Source of the DNA: Trachythela sp. YZ-2020
Taxonomy: Eukaryota; Cnidaria; Anthozoa; Malacalcyonacea; Clavulariidae
Length of the DNA: 64,000 nucleotides
Assembly (NCBI GenBank): GCA_016169945.1
Contig: JADLSH010000363.1
Coordinates: 3,796,501 to 3,860,500, forward strand
Reading direction: 5' to 3'
The notes under the pieces are model-generated. The model did no database searches. It worked only from the letters and a program-made list of their open reading frames with translations, and was not told the DNA's origin. Position numbers and translations under genes: made by a program. The first letter of the stretch is position 1, and every line of letters starts with the position of its first letter. Positions 45,440-57,429 of this stretch are shown here, in pieces.

Positions 45440-46388
45440 AAGATATTTATTATATAGTAGACAGTAAGATATGGAAAATATGCTGTGACCATGTGATATC
45501 GATCACGTGGTCATTTCCCGCCAATGGCTTTGTGTTTTGAAGTTGTCAATTTCACGATGACTATACTAGAAATACATGCATGCAGAATCCCCTCGCCCAT
45601 TCGAACCATACAATTTACTCCCCCAAAAGTTATTGTAACATGAAGTACTGAGTCGATCACTGTAACCATGGTAACACGAAACACTGTATATTTCTTGATA
45701 AGATTTGTTAATTTTAACTATAAAATTATCAACTGCCCAACTATATAAAGTAGGTATGTTATTACGAGTTCTTTTAGCTTTGATTTACTGTAAAATTCAA
45801 CCTTAGAAGTCTCAAAAAACATTTCGAAATTTTCATAAAACTTCAACTGTTTTTTTAACAGTATTTTTTTACTTCTTTTCGTACTTGTGTTGTTTCTTAT
45901 TCTATAACGTATTTGAATTAATACTAAAATACCTTTTAAGATTAATCAATGTTGTATTGACCACACAGGATGAACTACGCATTTTGAAATCCACAAACTA
46001 TATTATACTGCATGCCAATACTGCGAAAACAAGTATACAAAATAGACACTTACGCCTTTAAAACGCTTTAAAACTCGAAAATCTTGTCTTTCTTCGGTTT
46101 TTTGACTGTTTTTTCCCTTCTGTTCCTCTAAATAATTTTCATTTATCTCGTTTTAGAGACTTTGTCTGTTTATGTCCCGACTCCGGGACTCCCGAGTACA
46201 AAAGAGTTTTCTCTAGGCCTGAACTCGCGCATGCGCATAACGTAGAAAACCGTCCATTGCATAATGGCGGACAACTTTGCATTCCGCTATGTTGTCACAT
46301 ACCCGGGTGTAAATATCCGAGCGGAATTAGTACCCTCGCACGGCGCTTCGCACCGGCTCGGGGATAATAAAAAGAACATTACACGGTG
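45440..46388. other. Unit-specific spacer without a recognised gene
   Basis: Not matched elsewhere in the window. Contains the palindromic GATATCGATCACGTGGTCAT region near 45497. Its right edge forms a hairpin with the start of module P: ACACGGTGGC at 46381 pairs with GCCGCCGTGT near 46431, and TCGAAGATA with TATCTTCG. The frame 46264-46494 crosses this hairpin and is not supported as a gene. Confidence 0.5.
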
Positions 46389-48253
46389 GCATTGTTTTCA
46401 CCACTCGAAGATAAAATTCATATCTTCGCGCCGCCGTGTAATATCCTCTATATATTTAATTTCATTCCGCCATTATATTTTGCCAAAATCTTAAAATCTA
46501 CAATGGCAACGTCCTCATAAAATATGGCTTTCCCAGGTCCTTGCGATCGCGCCGTCGCGTTGCAAAACTCTTTACTGAGTGTAGTCAGGTGAGTAGTGTA
46601 GTAAGTAGTTTTAGATCCTGATTTTTGAGGGTGTGAGTGAGGGTTTACGAGGGTGCTGAGGATGTGTGAGGTTGAGTAAGGGTCAGCGGAGTAGGGAGAA
46701 TTAGTTAGTATGCAGTAACGTAATCATAGGTCGAGTAACAATATATAGGTACTGATCAATCGGGATTTTTGAGGGGGAGTAAGTGGGAGTGAGGGAGGGA
46801 CGACTCATTAAGTATAGAGTGAGGGAGACGACTCAGTGTAGAGTGATATGGACGACTCACTAAGGATACAGTGAGAGGGACGACTCATTAAGTATACAGT
46901 AAGAGGGACTACTCATTAACTATACAGTGAAAGAGACGACTCATTAAATATGTAGTGAGGGGGACGACTCATTAGGTATGCAGTACATGGGATAGTCATT
47001 AATTCGATGTAAAATGAAATTCAGCCAAAAGATTTACAAAAATGAAACCTTGCTGTGCATTTTGTACTTCGCGGTGTACTTTTTATTAATTAATCTTTCT
47101 CTACCACATGTAAACGATATTGAATTGGCATTGAGAATACAAATATACACAAGCTTTGCTAAGATCTTTGATAATCACACAGCACAATAAAATAATATGA
47201 CTGTTAAGCAAATGAGCACAAGTTAACGTATAGCAATAAAAATTAAACATTAAACATGCAAAGCCATGCAAAAAGCAGCTAAAGAAAAGAATTAATTTAG
47301 AAAATTTCTTTTCTGCCGGTTGTTAAGACTCAGCATGATTTGCATATTAAATTTGTTAATCCAGCCATTCGATTATGACTATAGTCCTAAAAGTCATCAC
47401 TATAATCTTAAAAATCATACTATAATCTTTATGGTCATGACTATAGTCTTAATAGTGTCGACCATAATTCTAATAGTCATGATTAAATATAGTTCTAATA
47501 GTTGATTATAGTCCTAAATGACTATGACTATGGTCTTAAAAGTCAACGACTATAGTCCTAAAAGTCCAGGACTAAAAGTCCTGGAGGGAGTTACAATTCG
47601 CTAGGTTCGTCTCTCGCTATACACGCGGTGAGAATGAATGCTTCAGTGGCCGTCTTGTTTTATTAAAAAAAAGTGTTTAGTCCTCACGAAGGCTAGCAGA
47701 TGTGAACATAAGGATACCCAAGTATTATTTTTGAGACAACTTCCAGAATAATCGTAGCTACATGCGTGAAGCAAATGTTTTGGAAACACATGTCAAAATA
47801 ATTGAACTTTACCAGCTGACAATGAACTCATGTTCTAGAACTAAAAGTACTTGTGTTAACAATTTTGGAAGAAACAGAATTTTAAATAGTTTCTCCTCCT
47901 TCAAGTTTTCTTTTCACTGTTCCTTCGCTTTGTTTACAAAGTCACTTTCACAAAGGCGTCTTTCTCGTAAATACTAGCTTTTTGAATTGGTGCAGTTGCT
48001 AATCTAAAAACATCAAAATGTTTTATGCACTTTGCTCGCATTGCAAATGTTCGACTTGTACTCCTTTACAACAATTTAAAAATATGAATATATAATTAGT
48101 TATGTGGTCACGTGTCAGATATATATACCTATTTTACTATGTGAAGAGACAACCTTTCCTAAGTTCAGAGTTTAGCGACGGTGCATTGAAATATACTCAC
48201 TTTGAACTTAAAAACAATGTAGCACAGGATAACGAATGTCCGAGGCTAATTAA

Positions 48254-48392
48254 AGGCTGTTTTCCACTTCAACCGTATCGTATCGAAACGTAGCGTTTTT
48301 CTTTGTTTCATGAACACTCGGGTAGAACTAATGACTTCGACACAAACGAAAACGCTACGATACGTTCGATACGTCTGAAGTGGAAAATTGCC
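48254..48392. mobile_element. TTAA-flanked MITE, 139 bp, copy C
   Basis: Same as 33990-34128, with TTAA at 48250-48253 and 48393-48396. Shared by descent of the whole unit, not a new insertion. Confidence 0.85.
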
Positions 48393-48433
48393 TTAAAGAA
48401 TGATTTGTACTAGAGTGCTTCGATTGGGCGCCG

Positions 48434-49190
48434 CCTACCTCCTCCACAGGCGCTTTATTAATTGGAGCGGGCTTGGAAAATTAGGGAAGGGACGCACGGG
48501 CGGCATAAAAAATGCGGGTAAGGCGAAGAGAAGCGCCTGCTGACTAATGTTCTCAAGATGGCAGAAGCTATTCACCATTTATTTGACTATAATCGTCCGG
48601 AGAAAGAGTTTGTTAATGATTCTTATGAACGTAGGCTCTTACAAAAGGTTAAGGAAGGTGGGAAAGTACTTTGCCCTAACTGTCACGCTACTGATGGCAA
48701 AAATAAATGAGCATATATACTTTTAGATTTGTTATACATATTTGTTATTATTTTGCATATAATTTTCCTTTCAAGTTATACATATTCGTAGTCAAATACA
48801 TACTCATACTACATACTGAATGACACATTAATGATGTCGACATCACTAGCACTGAAGTCAATTGAACCCTTCGCATTTTGAGTGCATTTTTCGGTGTTGT
48901 CGCCCATCGAGACTGAGGACAAAAACACTTTGATTCAACGTTTCATATTTCGATTAATGTGGATCATATTTCAGCAATAACTTTTAAAATATATCCATCT
49001 AAGATGGAAAACACGAAATTATATCGTTTTACGCTGTGATGGGCAATATTTCAGGCAGACTTTTTTGGATTCCCGATTGTCGACATTTATGCCTGATTTT
49101 CGACCATTATATGGCAGGCCCTTCGTCACTCTTTCCCCTGATTCAAAATATCACCCGCCCGCGGGAAAAAGGGCCTGAGGAGGAGGTAGG
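48434..49190. mobile_element. 757-bp inverted-repeat element with small ORF, copy C
   Basis: Same length, ends and flanks as 34170-34926. Inherited with the duplicated unit. Confidence 0.85.
48558..48710 (+). CDS. 50-aa ORF with CPNCH motif, copy C
   Basis: Same frame as 34294-34446, unbroken, ATG to TGA. Ends with KVLCPNCHATDGKNK. No family is recognised. The perfect match between copies reflects recent duplication and is not by itself evidence of selection. Confidence 0.4.
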   Translation: MAEAIHHLFDYNRPEKEFVNDSYERRLLQKVKEGGKVLCPNCHATDGKNK

Positions 49191-49807
49191 GGCGCCGCGT
49201 TGTTGTGAATAATGTGCGGCGCTTATTCGGAGGCTGCGCTTAAACGAGTAAATACGGTATTTTGAATTTTTCACGGATTCTTTTGTCAGGTAAGACGATG
49301 GATTTATAACAATGGTGTGACGATAACGTTGCGATGAATTTGTAATAATTTCAAAATAAAGCCATCATCGCTTGTTTTTATTATTTTTTATTTATTTATT
49401 AAAGTTTGCCCATACATACATATATACATAGTTTAAAATAAAATACAGGTTACAGAATTATAGGGCTAGAGGTCTACTAGAAACCACGAAAGGCTTTTGA
49501 TTAAGACCCCTAGGTTAATTATTTACAATTAATTACATTGATGATCAGAACTTAAGGTAATTTAATGTTATTAATAGAAAAAAAGAAGATGAGTTTGAGA
49601 TATTTTTACAATATTTCAAATAATGATAAAGATATATACAAATTAGGAAAAGTTAGAAGACATAATTATATAATTTACAAAAGATGATGAGAGATATATA
49701 TAATTTATGTTTCCGAATGCAACAGCAAGAAATATTTTTTTGATTTTTTCTTGAATATGTTATAAGATTTAATATTTTTTAATTCAGACATTAACTTATT
49801 CCAGATA

Positions 49808-49979
49808 TTCACACCTTTATTGTAAAGTGAATGTTTGACAAAATTAGTTCTTGAGTATGATTTATGAAGTTTAGATGCGTTCCTTGTGTTGTGTTCACAC
49901 CTTTATTGTAAAGTGAATGTTTGACAAAATTAGTTCTTGAGTATGATTTATGAAGTTTAGATGCGTTCCTTGTGTTGTG
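49808..49979. repeat. 86-bp tandem duplication inside the LINE
   Basis: Two identical-looking units, starts at 49808 and 49894, each beginning TTCACACCTTTATTGTAAAG. Because 86 is not a multiple of three, it shifts the ORF2 frame near the C-terminus. Confidence 0.9.
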
Positions 49980-52940
49980 TTCATGTATTTTGTTGTTAGT
50001 TACATAATAATTGCTAAAGTATTTTGGTAAATTTTCCAGGTAGTGATATCGAAACATGAATAAACTAGTTAGAAAATCATTAATTTTGTAATATTCAGAA
50101 TGTTTGATTTATTAAATAGTGGTTCAGAGTGCTCAGAATACGATTTGAACATCATTAATCGAATTATTTTCTTCTGGATGTTTATTAATTTTTGTAATCG
50201 TTTCTTATATGTATTTCCCCATATTAGATTTCCATATATTAAATAAGGATAAACTAGACTATAGACTAGTTTGAGAGTATTAAAATTTGTGAAATGTCGA
50301 ATTTTGGATATTATTCCCGTAGATTTTATAACTTTTTTCACAATTAAGTCAATGTGATCATTCCAAGTTAGGTGTTCATCAATAATAACACCAAGGAAAG
50401 TTGTATTTTTAACTTGCTTAATTGGTTGTCCATTTATAGAAATTGTTATATTGTGTTTTAGATGCATTCAGTGATAATTTATTGCTGCTAATCCAATCAG
50501 CTATTTTATTTATTTCATCTTGCATGATTAAATTTAATTCTTTTAAGCAAGAATGACTGTGGAAAATATTTGTGTCATCTGCAAACAATATTTTGGAAAC
50601 TAGTGTGCTGCAATTTTGGATATCATTTATGTATAATAAAAATAAAAGTGGCCCCAATATCGACCCTTGAGGGACACCACTAGTTATTGTCATTGCTTCA
50701 GACTTAGTGTCATTATATTTTACAATTTGTTTTCTATTGGAAAGGTAGTTCTCAAACCATTTAAGTGTAACACCTCTAATTCCATAGTATTCCAATTTCT
50801 TAAGCAGAATACTATGATTAATAGTATCAAACGCTTTTGACAAGTCAAGGAAAATACCAATTGTATATTGTCCTTTGTCTATTGATTTTGTTATTTTATC
50901 AATAAACTCAATTATAGCGAGTTCAGTTGATCTATTCTTACGAAACCCATACTGGTGCTCCGAAAGAATATTATTTTTTTCAACAAAATTGATGAGACGT
51001 TTATACATAATTTTCTCTAGTATTTTTGCAAAACAAGTTATAACTGAAATTGGTCTGTAGTTTTCAAATCTGTTATCTTCGTTTGACTTATAAATTGGTG
51101 TTACTAACGCAATTTTGAGTTCTTGGGGAATATTGCCAGTTAAAATTGTTTGATTAAATATTTGTGTAATTGGTTTAGAGATTTCATTTGTCACAAGTTT
51201 TATTATTTTTGCACTAAGACCATCATATCCAGGACTTTTAGTTGTGTTTAGTTTTTCTATTTCATTTCTTACTTCATGTTCTGTAACTGGATCCAGAAAT
51301 AAGCTGTTAGGGATACTGTCTGTAAGGTATTTATCAAATGTTGTATTGTTGTTATTAATTTTCTTAGCTAGATTAGGTCCTATATTTACAAAATAGTCAT
51401 TAAATTTGTTTGCGATTTGTATTGGATCATCTATAATGCTAGATGATGTATTATCAGCAAACTGCTTTGGTAAATTTGTTTTCTTTGTTTTTTTGTTCAG
51501 AATATTATTTAATGTTTTCCAAATCATTTTAGCATCATGTTTATATTTTATTAATTGTTCTTCATAATGCATTTTCTTTGCTGCTTTGATTACGTGGTTC
51601 AGCTTATTTTTATATTTTTTGTATGAATTTTGATTTTTCTTACTATTATTTAGTAAGTAAGCCTTATATAGCTTGTTTTTTGTTCTCACTGATTTCAAAA
51701 CACTTTTTGTCATCCAAGGACTTTTGTTTTTATCAACAGCGTTTTTAATGACTTTTTCTAATTGGGAAACTTGTATTATAGGCATTTAAGAATGTTTCTG
51801 TGAATTCGGAAAACCTTAGTTCCGGATTTGAGTTATCAGAAAAAACATTTGGCCAAGATATTTCATTAACAGTTTGCTTGAAAACATTTATATTTACATT
51901 GCTAAAGTCTCTAGTATCTATTATTTTTGTGTTACATTTATTTAAATGGGTTGTATTGAGGTCACACACATGCAATATGGGCAGATGGTCTGAGATGTCA
52001 CTGAAAATAATTCCATTTACACTTGAGTCTATTTTTTCTATATTATTAGTGAAAATGTTATCAATTAGAGTAGCAGTATGTTCAGTGATTCTGGTTGGTT
52101 TGGTTATAACTGGGTAAAAAGAGGAGGTAAAAAGTTGCTCACTAAACCTATTAGCAATATCACAGTTATCTGATTGAAGTAAGTCTATATTGAAATCTCC
52201 CATAAGATAACATATTTTGTTTTCTCGATCAATTTTATTCAATAATTCATTCATTGCATTTTCAAATATTTCAATTTTGCTATTTGGTGGTCTGTAAATG
52301 ACTCCAATAATAACATTTTTCCCTATGGTTGTGCATATTTCGATAAAAACACTTTCAATGATATCATCAATATTTGTGGTTAGGTCCTCGCGTTTTTTCT
52401 GGTTTAATTGCTCTTTAATATATATTCCAACTCCCCCTCCTTTTTTATTTTCCCTATTTATTCCTACAAAGTCATATCCTTCTAATCTATAATATTGTTC
52501 ACAGTCATTATTGCTTAACCATGTTTCAGTTAAGCCTATTATATTTATATTTTTGGTTATATTTCAGTTAAATATTTAAAGCTGTCAAATTTGTTCCTTA
52601 TACTTCTTATATTTAGGTGCATTATAGAGAATATATTAGATGAATTGAGATGTTTTTTAGATTTAGCTAAAAACTCCGCTGGTAAATAATAGTTGCAGTC
52701 TATTTCGTTAATGTTGAAACATTTATCAATATTTGCGTTATGTTGGCTGAATGCCACATCATTATTTGTCTGGAATGGGTTAAACTTCAATTCGTTTAGT
52801 TTTTCTATATTTTTGTTATTGAATTGAAATGATAAATTACACTCGAAACAAGTACGGAAAATATCATTTTTCTGAGACGAAGTTATCGGCGAATCAGACA
52901 TATCAATAGTATCAAATGATTTCAGACATTCTTTCACAGT
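49808..52940 (-). pseudogene. LINE ORF2: endonuclease plus reverse transcriptase, frameshifted
   Basis: From the 5' end: SIMHLNIRSIRNKFDSF opens the endonuclease (near 52620). After a frameshift near 52560, LTETWL, GGGVGIYI and IGVIYRPPNS follow, then GDFNIDLL and SDISDHLPIL. A second frameshift near 51745 enters the RT frame (51785-50418) with FLDLSKAFDTINHSILL, TSGVPQGSILGPLLF and ILFADDTNIF (catalytic FADD at about 50574-50585). A third lies near 50460, followed by FLGVIIDEHLTWNDHI. An 86-bp tandem duplication (49808-49979) breaks the C-terminus. At least four lesions, so it is dead. The pattern fits the CR1/L2-like group; clade not proven. Confidence 0.88.
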
Positions 52941-53024
52941 ATGAAACCACTTATGACATATGTTGCACTCGGAAATATTAATTTCACTTGAGATTACTAG
53001 ACTATATTATTATGAATAGACTTG

Positions 53025-53513
53025 TCACCCCCTGAACAATTCACCATTGATGAAAAGTTTGTCTCTGACAAGATTTGCTTTTAAATTATTAAGTCTTGCC
53101 TTTTTCAACTCTGGATAAAGCCTTTTCCTTTCTTTGGCAATTTCCTCGGGAAATTGCTCAGAAATTCCAATGACCGTACCTTTTAATTTCTTTGCATTCT
53201 GCAAGATTGCCACTTTATCTTGGTGGTAATTAAACTTTGCGACAATTGGTCGCGGCTTGACGTCTCCCCGTCTCTTCTTTCCCAAGCGATGAGAGCGGTC
53301 GATCTTAATGCTCTTAGTGTTCTTGAAACCAAGCTTGTTTTCCAATAGATCGAGAATTATTTCACTCGTGTTTTCCTCGTCTTCTTCTTTTATGTTGTAA
53401 AACAACAGATTGTCGCGCATTGACCTCGCTTTAAGGTCAACGACACTGTTCATTAGCGTAGCGTTGTCAGCTTCGAGTTTTTTTACGCGTTCCAAGGTTT
53501 CTTTTTGTTCTTT
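53025..53513 (-). CDS. LINE ORF1 protein, N-terminally truncated
   Basis: RNA-binding chaperone-type ORF1 of a non-LTR retrotransposon. The visible 163 residues start in a coiled coil (ETLERVKKLEADNATL). They continue with the RRM-like block SMRDNLLFYNIKEE, the conserved IDRSHRLGKKRRG and PRPIVAKF, and a C-terminal domain ending near FINGELFRG, as in L1-type ORF1 proteins. The frame is open with a stop at 53025; the 5' part was lost at insertion (junction 53513). The coding strand opposes the receptors. Confidence 0.8.
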   Translation of the reverse strand, partial: KEQKETLERVKKLEADNATLMNSVVDLKARSMRDNLLFYNIKEEDEENTSEIILDLLENKLGFKNTKSIKIDRSHRLGKKRRGDVKPRPIVAKFNYHQDKVAILQNAKKLKGTVIGISEQFPEEIAKERKRLYPELKKARLNNLKANLVRDKLFINGELFRG

Positions 53514-54307
53514 CATATCTTGAAATTTTTAAGATGATTACATTCGCTTTAGCGTTCCGTTTTGTACTTTTTCGCCATGATCTTAAAATATGTCTTAACA
53601 CTATAGTTCGGGATAAAGAATCTTTTTGCACTAAGGGAGACATTTTGAGGCCAGAACAGTTATGAGAAAAAATTTTCAGATCTTCCAAAGTTTTTACAAA
53701 TCGAATCGTGTGATGTTTAAATTAACTTTCCTATCAAGCATCTGGCTTTTCCCATGAAGTTTGAAAGATAAAACTTCCTACACCTCTTCTAATGAGTTTT
53801 AGAATGTCTTAACTTTCAAAGCTAGACGAGTTGAATGAGATTTCTAGCGGCCATATTGGTGTGACTCATTAGTTATTCACTGGTGATTTGGTAGGACAAA
53901 TAGTTCACGAGTTATATGGTAAATAATTTTTGCAATATCGTCTCTCATTTTTCCTTCTTTCCGTATCCGCCGTTTGTCTTAATTCATTGTCGGTGGGATG
54001 TAGTTTATCTTATCCATTACGATTTGACATATGATTTAGGGGCCTGGTCATAAAAGTCAAATAGGATTTCCAAAGGTCCCTAGTCTGTTATACTATTCTA
54101 TTAATTATTCAATACTTGTAAATATTTTTATGGGTAAATAAAATCTCAATATACAAACGTTTTGATCCGGTTTTGATACAATCTTGCTAGCAATATTGCA
54201 TGATTAACAATTATGGCTTATCTTTTTTACCTGGTTATCTTAACAAGTCGTCAAAGCATGCATTAGAACTCCAAATATAGCATTGTTAACAGTACACGTA
54301 CACAAGA

Positions 54308-54660
54308 AGCAATAGAGGAGCAAGAATTGAACCCTGAGGAACACCTGGTATTAGTCGCGATGTCTTGCCCAGAACGCTAACCTTTTTAAGGTGATCTGAA
54401 CGATAGTTTTGAAATCAATTAGACAAGTTGCCAAAAACTCCAAAATTACTTTTGTTTGTTGAGAAGCAGCTGATGATCAAACGCTTTGGCAAAATCGAGA
54501 TAAAAAATATCAGTTTCGACTCTTTTAATTTTCGTGTAGAACTCGATCTCGTGTAGAACTTGTAGCAACTGTGATATTGTAGACTTTTCCTTCAGAAATC
54601 CAAATTGGAGGTTATGCAGTTGCTTTAGACGTGGTTGATCAATTGGTTATCTATTTTGCT
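54308..54660 (-). pseudogene. LINE reverse transcriptase remnant (copy C)
   Basis: Counterpart of 35881-36235 with the same motifs and the same internal deletion. Inherited with the unit. Confidence 0.75.
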
Positions 54661-57175
54661 ACACGAGGCCAGAGTGAACGGGTAAGTAGACGTCTTGCTT
54701 TATGTAAATATATAAATACCTAAATATATACGTGCCTTTTAGATACGTAGCTAAATTTGTTTCTTCTGCGAAAATTGTAGTTCCAGATTCGGATATGAAA
54801 TTTTGAATATGGAGCTATATACAAAAATGGTTTAAGCAATATCATGCTCTCGCAAAAGAATACGTTTATACCCTCATAGCGAACACTGGCATCATCCTAG
54901 TGTATTTTCGCTTTTTTATGCTACTGCGCCCGGTTTGGTCTAATATTTGTATATAGATTATAGTTTTCGCTCAAAAATTTCCGTCAACCCTTCAACAGAA
55001 TGTACAGGTCCTTATTATTGTTTAAGTATGGGGACAGATGATATATTATATGTTCTGCGAGACCTATCAGGAATTCAGGGGCTCCGGAGGCAAGGTGCAG
55101 TGAGAGGCAGTTGCCCTTACAATGCGGGGGCAGCACGGGGGCAACTGATTGTCCTATTTTGCAAGACACGCACATAAGTTAATTTGTTTTACTCAAAATA
55201 ATACTCAAAGTGCATGATTATATGATTCCAGTTACTATGTACATTTGTGTGACTGTGTGTTCTTATAATTAAAGTTTAACAGTCTCTCTCTGCGGGATGA
55301 AAGTTGACTGAAATTAAGTATACAGTAAGTCTGTAACTAACATGTTGCAAACTTTTCACATATTTGCGACGTACATGATATTGAAGATTTTGTTATTTCA
55401 ATATTTTTACTGGGTTTAGTTGCGTTGCGTCTACTTCATTTTTTATGAAAGCCGTAATAAGATTCAAGATCTTGTAAATACTAAATGTTTTCCAAATACA
55501 TATCTAATCTCCAACGAGATGGGACAAGAAAATTTTTTTCCAGGGCCTGAGAAAATTCCTCACCACCTTTGCACTTTCTTTCCTACTATATTTATTTCTT
55601 GCAGAGCCAACTACAATCAACTTATCTGTAATATAGTATGTCGTTACATAGACATTTTGTAAATATCAATCTGAGGACTTATACAATTTTCTCGGATGAA
55701 ATTCCTCGGTGTGAAAACTTAAATCATAAGTCTCCGGAAACACGGAAAATATACTTCAGAGGCTTTGAAAATGCAAGATTTTCCCGGAGGAGCGCAGGCC
55801 CTCTTAGTGGTGCAATACTCAAATTTTAGCGAATATTGACGCTCACAAAAAAAGAATGTCAAATACAGATGCCATTTTCAGTTTGGCTACCCCCCGTCGC
55901 TTGAGATAGCTTCCGGCGCCCTTGGGTCTATATGGATGATACCAAACAAGTTAACAGCTTTTGGATTGCTTGATTTTAAATTTCCCTGCATGCGGTAATG
56001 ACGAACGGATAAAAATACATTTCAATACATGCAGCCGGCTAAGACGTTTACTATAACGGTTGCATGGGGGCAACATAATTTTAATACGCACAAAACAGAC
56101 AAAGCATCAGCATAAACTGAGATGCATAATTAGAAACAGTTGATGTTAATCTGACTGGATAAAAAACTCATAAGATCGTTAATTGATATCCTTTGTCCTT
56201 GTTCAAGCTGGTATTATTCACTTATTCATATCTCGATTTTATCATAGAACATACGTGCGACCACTTTGCTTAAAACTCAGAGTCAATACCGAATACCTCT
56301 CCCCATATTTTTAAATATAAACTTAAAAGTCCTTGAAACTAGCAAAGGCAATCTCTTTGCCAAAGCCAGGGGCATGCAAGGGCCACCATTTTTAGCTCAC
56401 CTGCACTTTATTGCAGTGGAGTTATTGCAATAGTCTGGCGTACGCGTCCAGAGAAATGAAAAGGAGGATGTTGAGATGCTAGTTTAATGTTATGTTTAGT
56501 TTTAAAAGTTATTATTTGTCGCAAGAGCATGATGGAACAAGGGTGGGGGTTTAAATGTTCAATACGGTACAGCTTTATAATAGAATATATTTTCAATACT
56601 AGACATCTAATTGATATGTACTGTGACAATACTGTGCCATTCTTGCACAAATAGAATTTGGGGTCTGTTTTAAAATTCTCGAATGATAAGGCCAGTGTTA
56701 AGATGTTAAATCATTAGCATAAAATGATAAGTGTCTAGAATAAGTTCAAGCACAACTACAAAAGATTGAGTTCTATGAGCAACATTTTCTACTCAGTCAT
56801 AGTTATATTCGTCCAATACCGGATCTCAACGTGTAAACGCTATTCGTCCGACACAAGTGTTTTCCTCGTTCTTTGAACATGCTAAAATGATACCACATAC
56901 ATTTTGTTAGGTTTTAAGCATTCCCTCGGTAGCCAATTGTGCCGGCATCCGCGCATCTTGTAAGCGCTCGCACGCAGATCTAAAATGCCTGATCGAAAGC
57001 TATGATGCGGGCAGGTTAGGGTTGGGTGCAGGTAAAGTATAGGTTATTTTGTTGTAGAAAACAGGGTGAATGTTATCTATACACGTGTACAATTATATAG
57101 CGTCGGACAAATAGAAGTTACATAATTATAGGGATCCCGTTTCAGAAAAATATCCACAGCATATTTTCTACAGTT

Positions 57176-57429
57176 AAATGACACGGTTTCGTTAGTTACG
57201 CACAGTGCAGCACCATGCACACACCTGGCAAAAAATGTTCCTGTTATAATATTCACAAAAACTTTAGGTTGGCATTCATAAATACACAATTAATATCAGT
57301 GCATGCATGGCTGAAATTTTGGTAGGGTGGCCATTTGTCGGAAATTTTGACCTAAAAAGAGCCAAAAACGACCTATTTTGAGTGTAAATGGGGGGTATGA
57401 CATTCAGTAGACAGTTTAAAACTTCAATG
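57176..57429. other. Short spacer, empty site of the 1092-bp TTAA element
   Basis: Colinear with 39838-40080. The single TTAA near 57175 marks the pre-insertion state of the element at 38742-39833. No gene. Confidence 0.6.

Larger units (their letters stand above)
43020..45440. repeat. Downstream module Q after GPCR3
   Basis: Colinear with 30340-32580. The first 400 bp reappear inverted at 61456-61846. It differs from the GPCR2 copy by the TA-flanked MITE at 44263-44385 and small indels. The frame 43054-43419 (minus) is present in part in the other copies but has no domain. Confidence 0.85.
49378..53513 (-). mobile_element. Near-full-length LINE private to unit C
   Basis: Minus-strand element of 4.1 kb. 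Order from its 5' end: ORF1 (truncated at the coiled coil), endonuclease, RT, C-terminal region, and a 3' tail of A/T repeats at 49378-49405. Units A and B read CTTGTTTGCGAAACATATCT across the site; here CTTGTTT and CATATCT flank the element. Six bases (GCGAAA) were therefore lost and no target duplication was made. Confidence 0.9.
46389..57175. repeat. Upstream module P, copy C
   Basis: Matches copy A from 34 onward (TTTTCACCACTCGAAGATAA) and copy B from 32586. Both minisatellites are present. Carries a private 4.1-kb LINE at 49378-53513. The B and C copies look near-identical by eye, so this is the youngest duplication in the array. Confidence 0.9.

Noticed and set aside
49808..50057. Separate small gene at the LINE 3' end
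   Set aside because: It is the ORF2 C-terminus read through the 86-bp tandem duplication.
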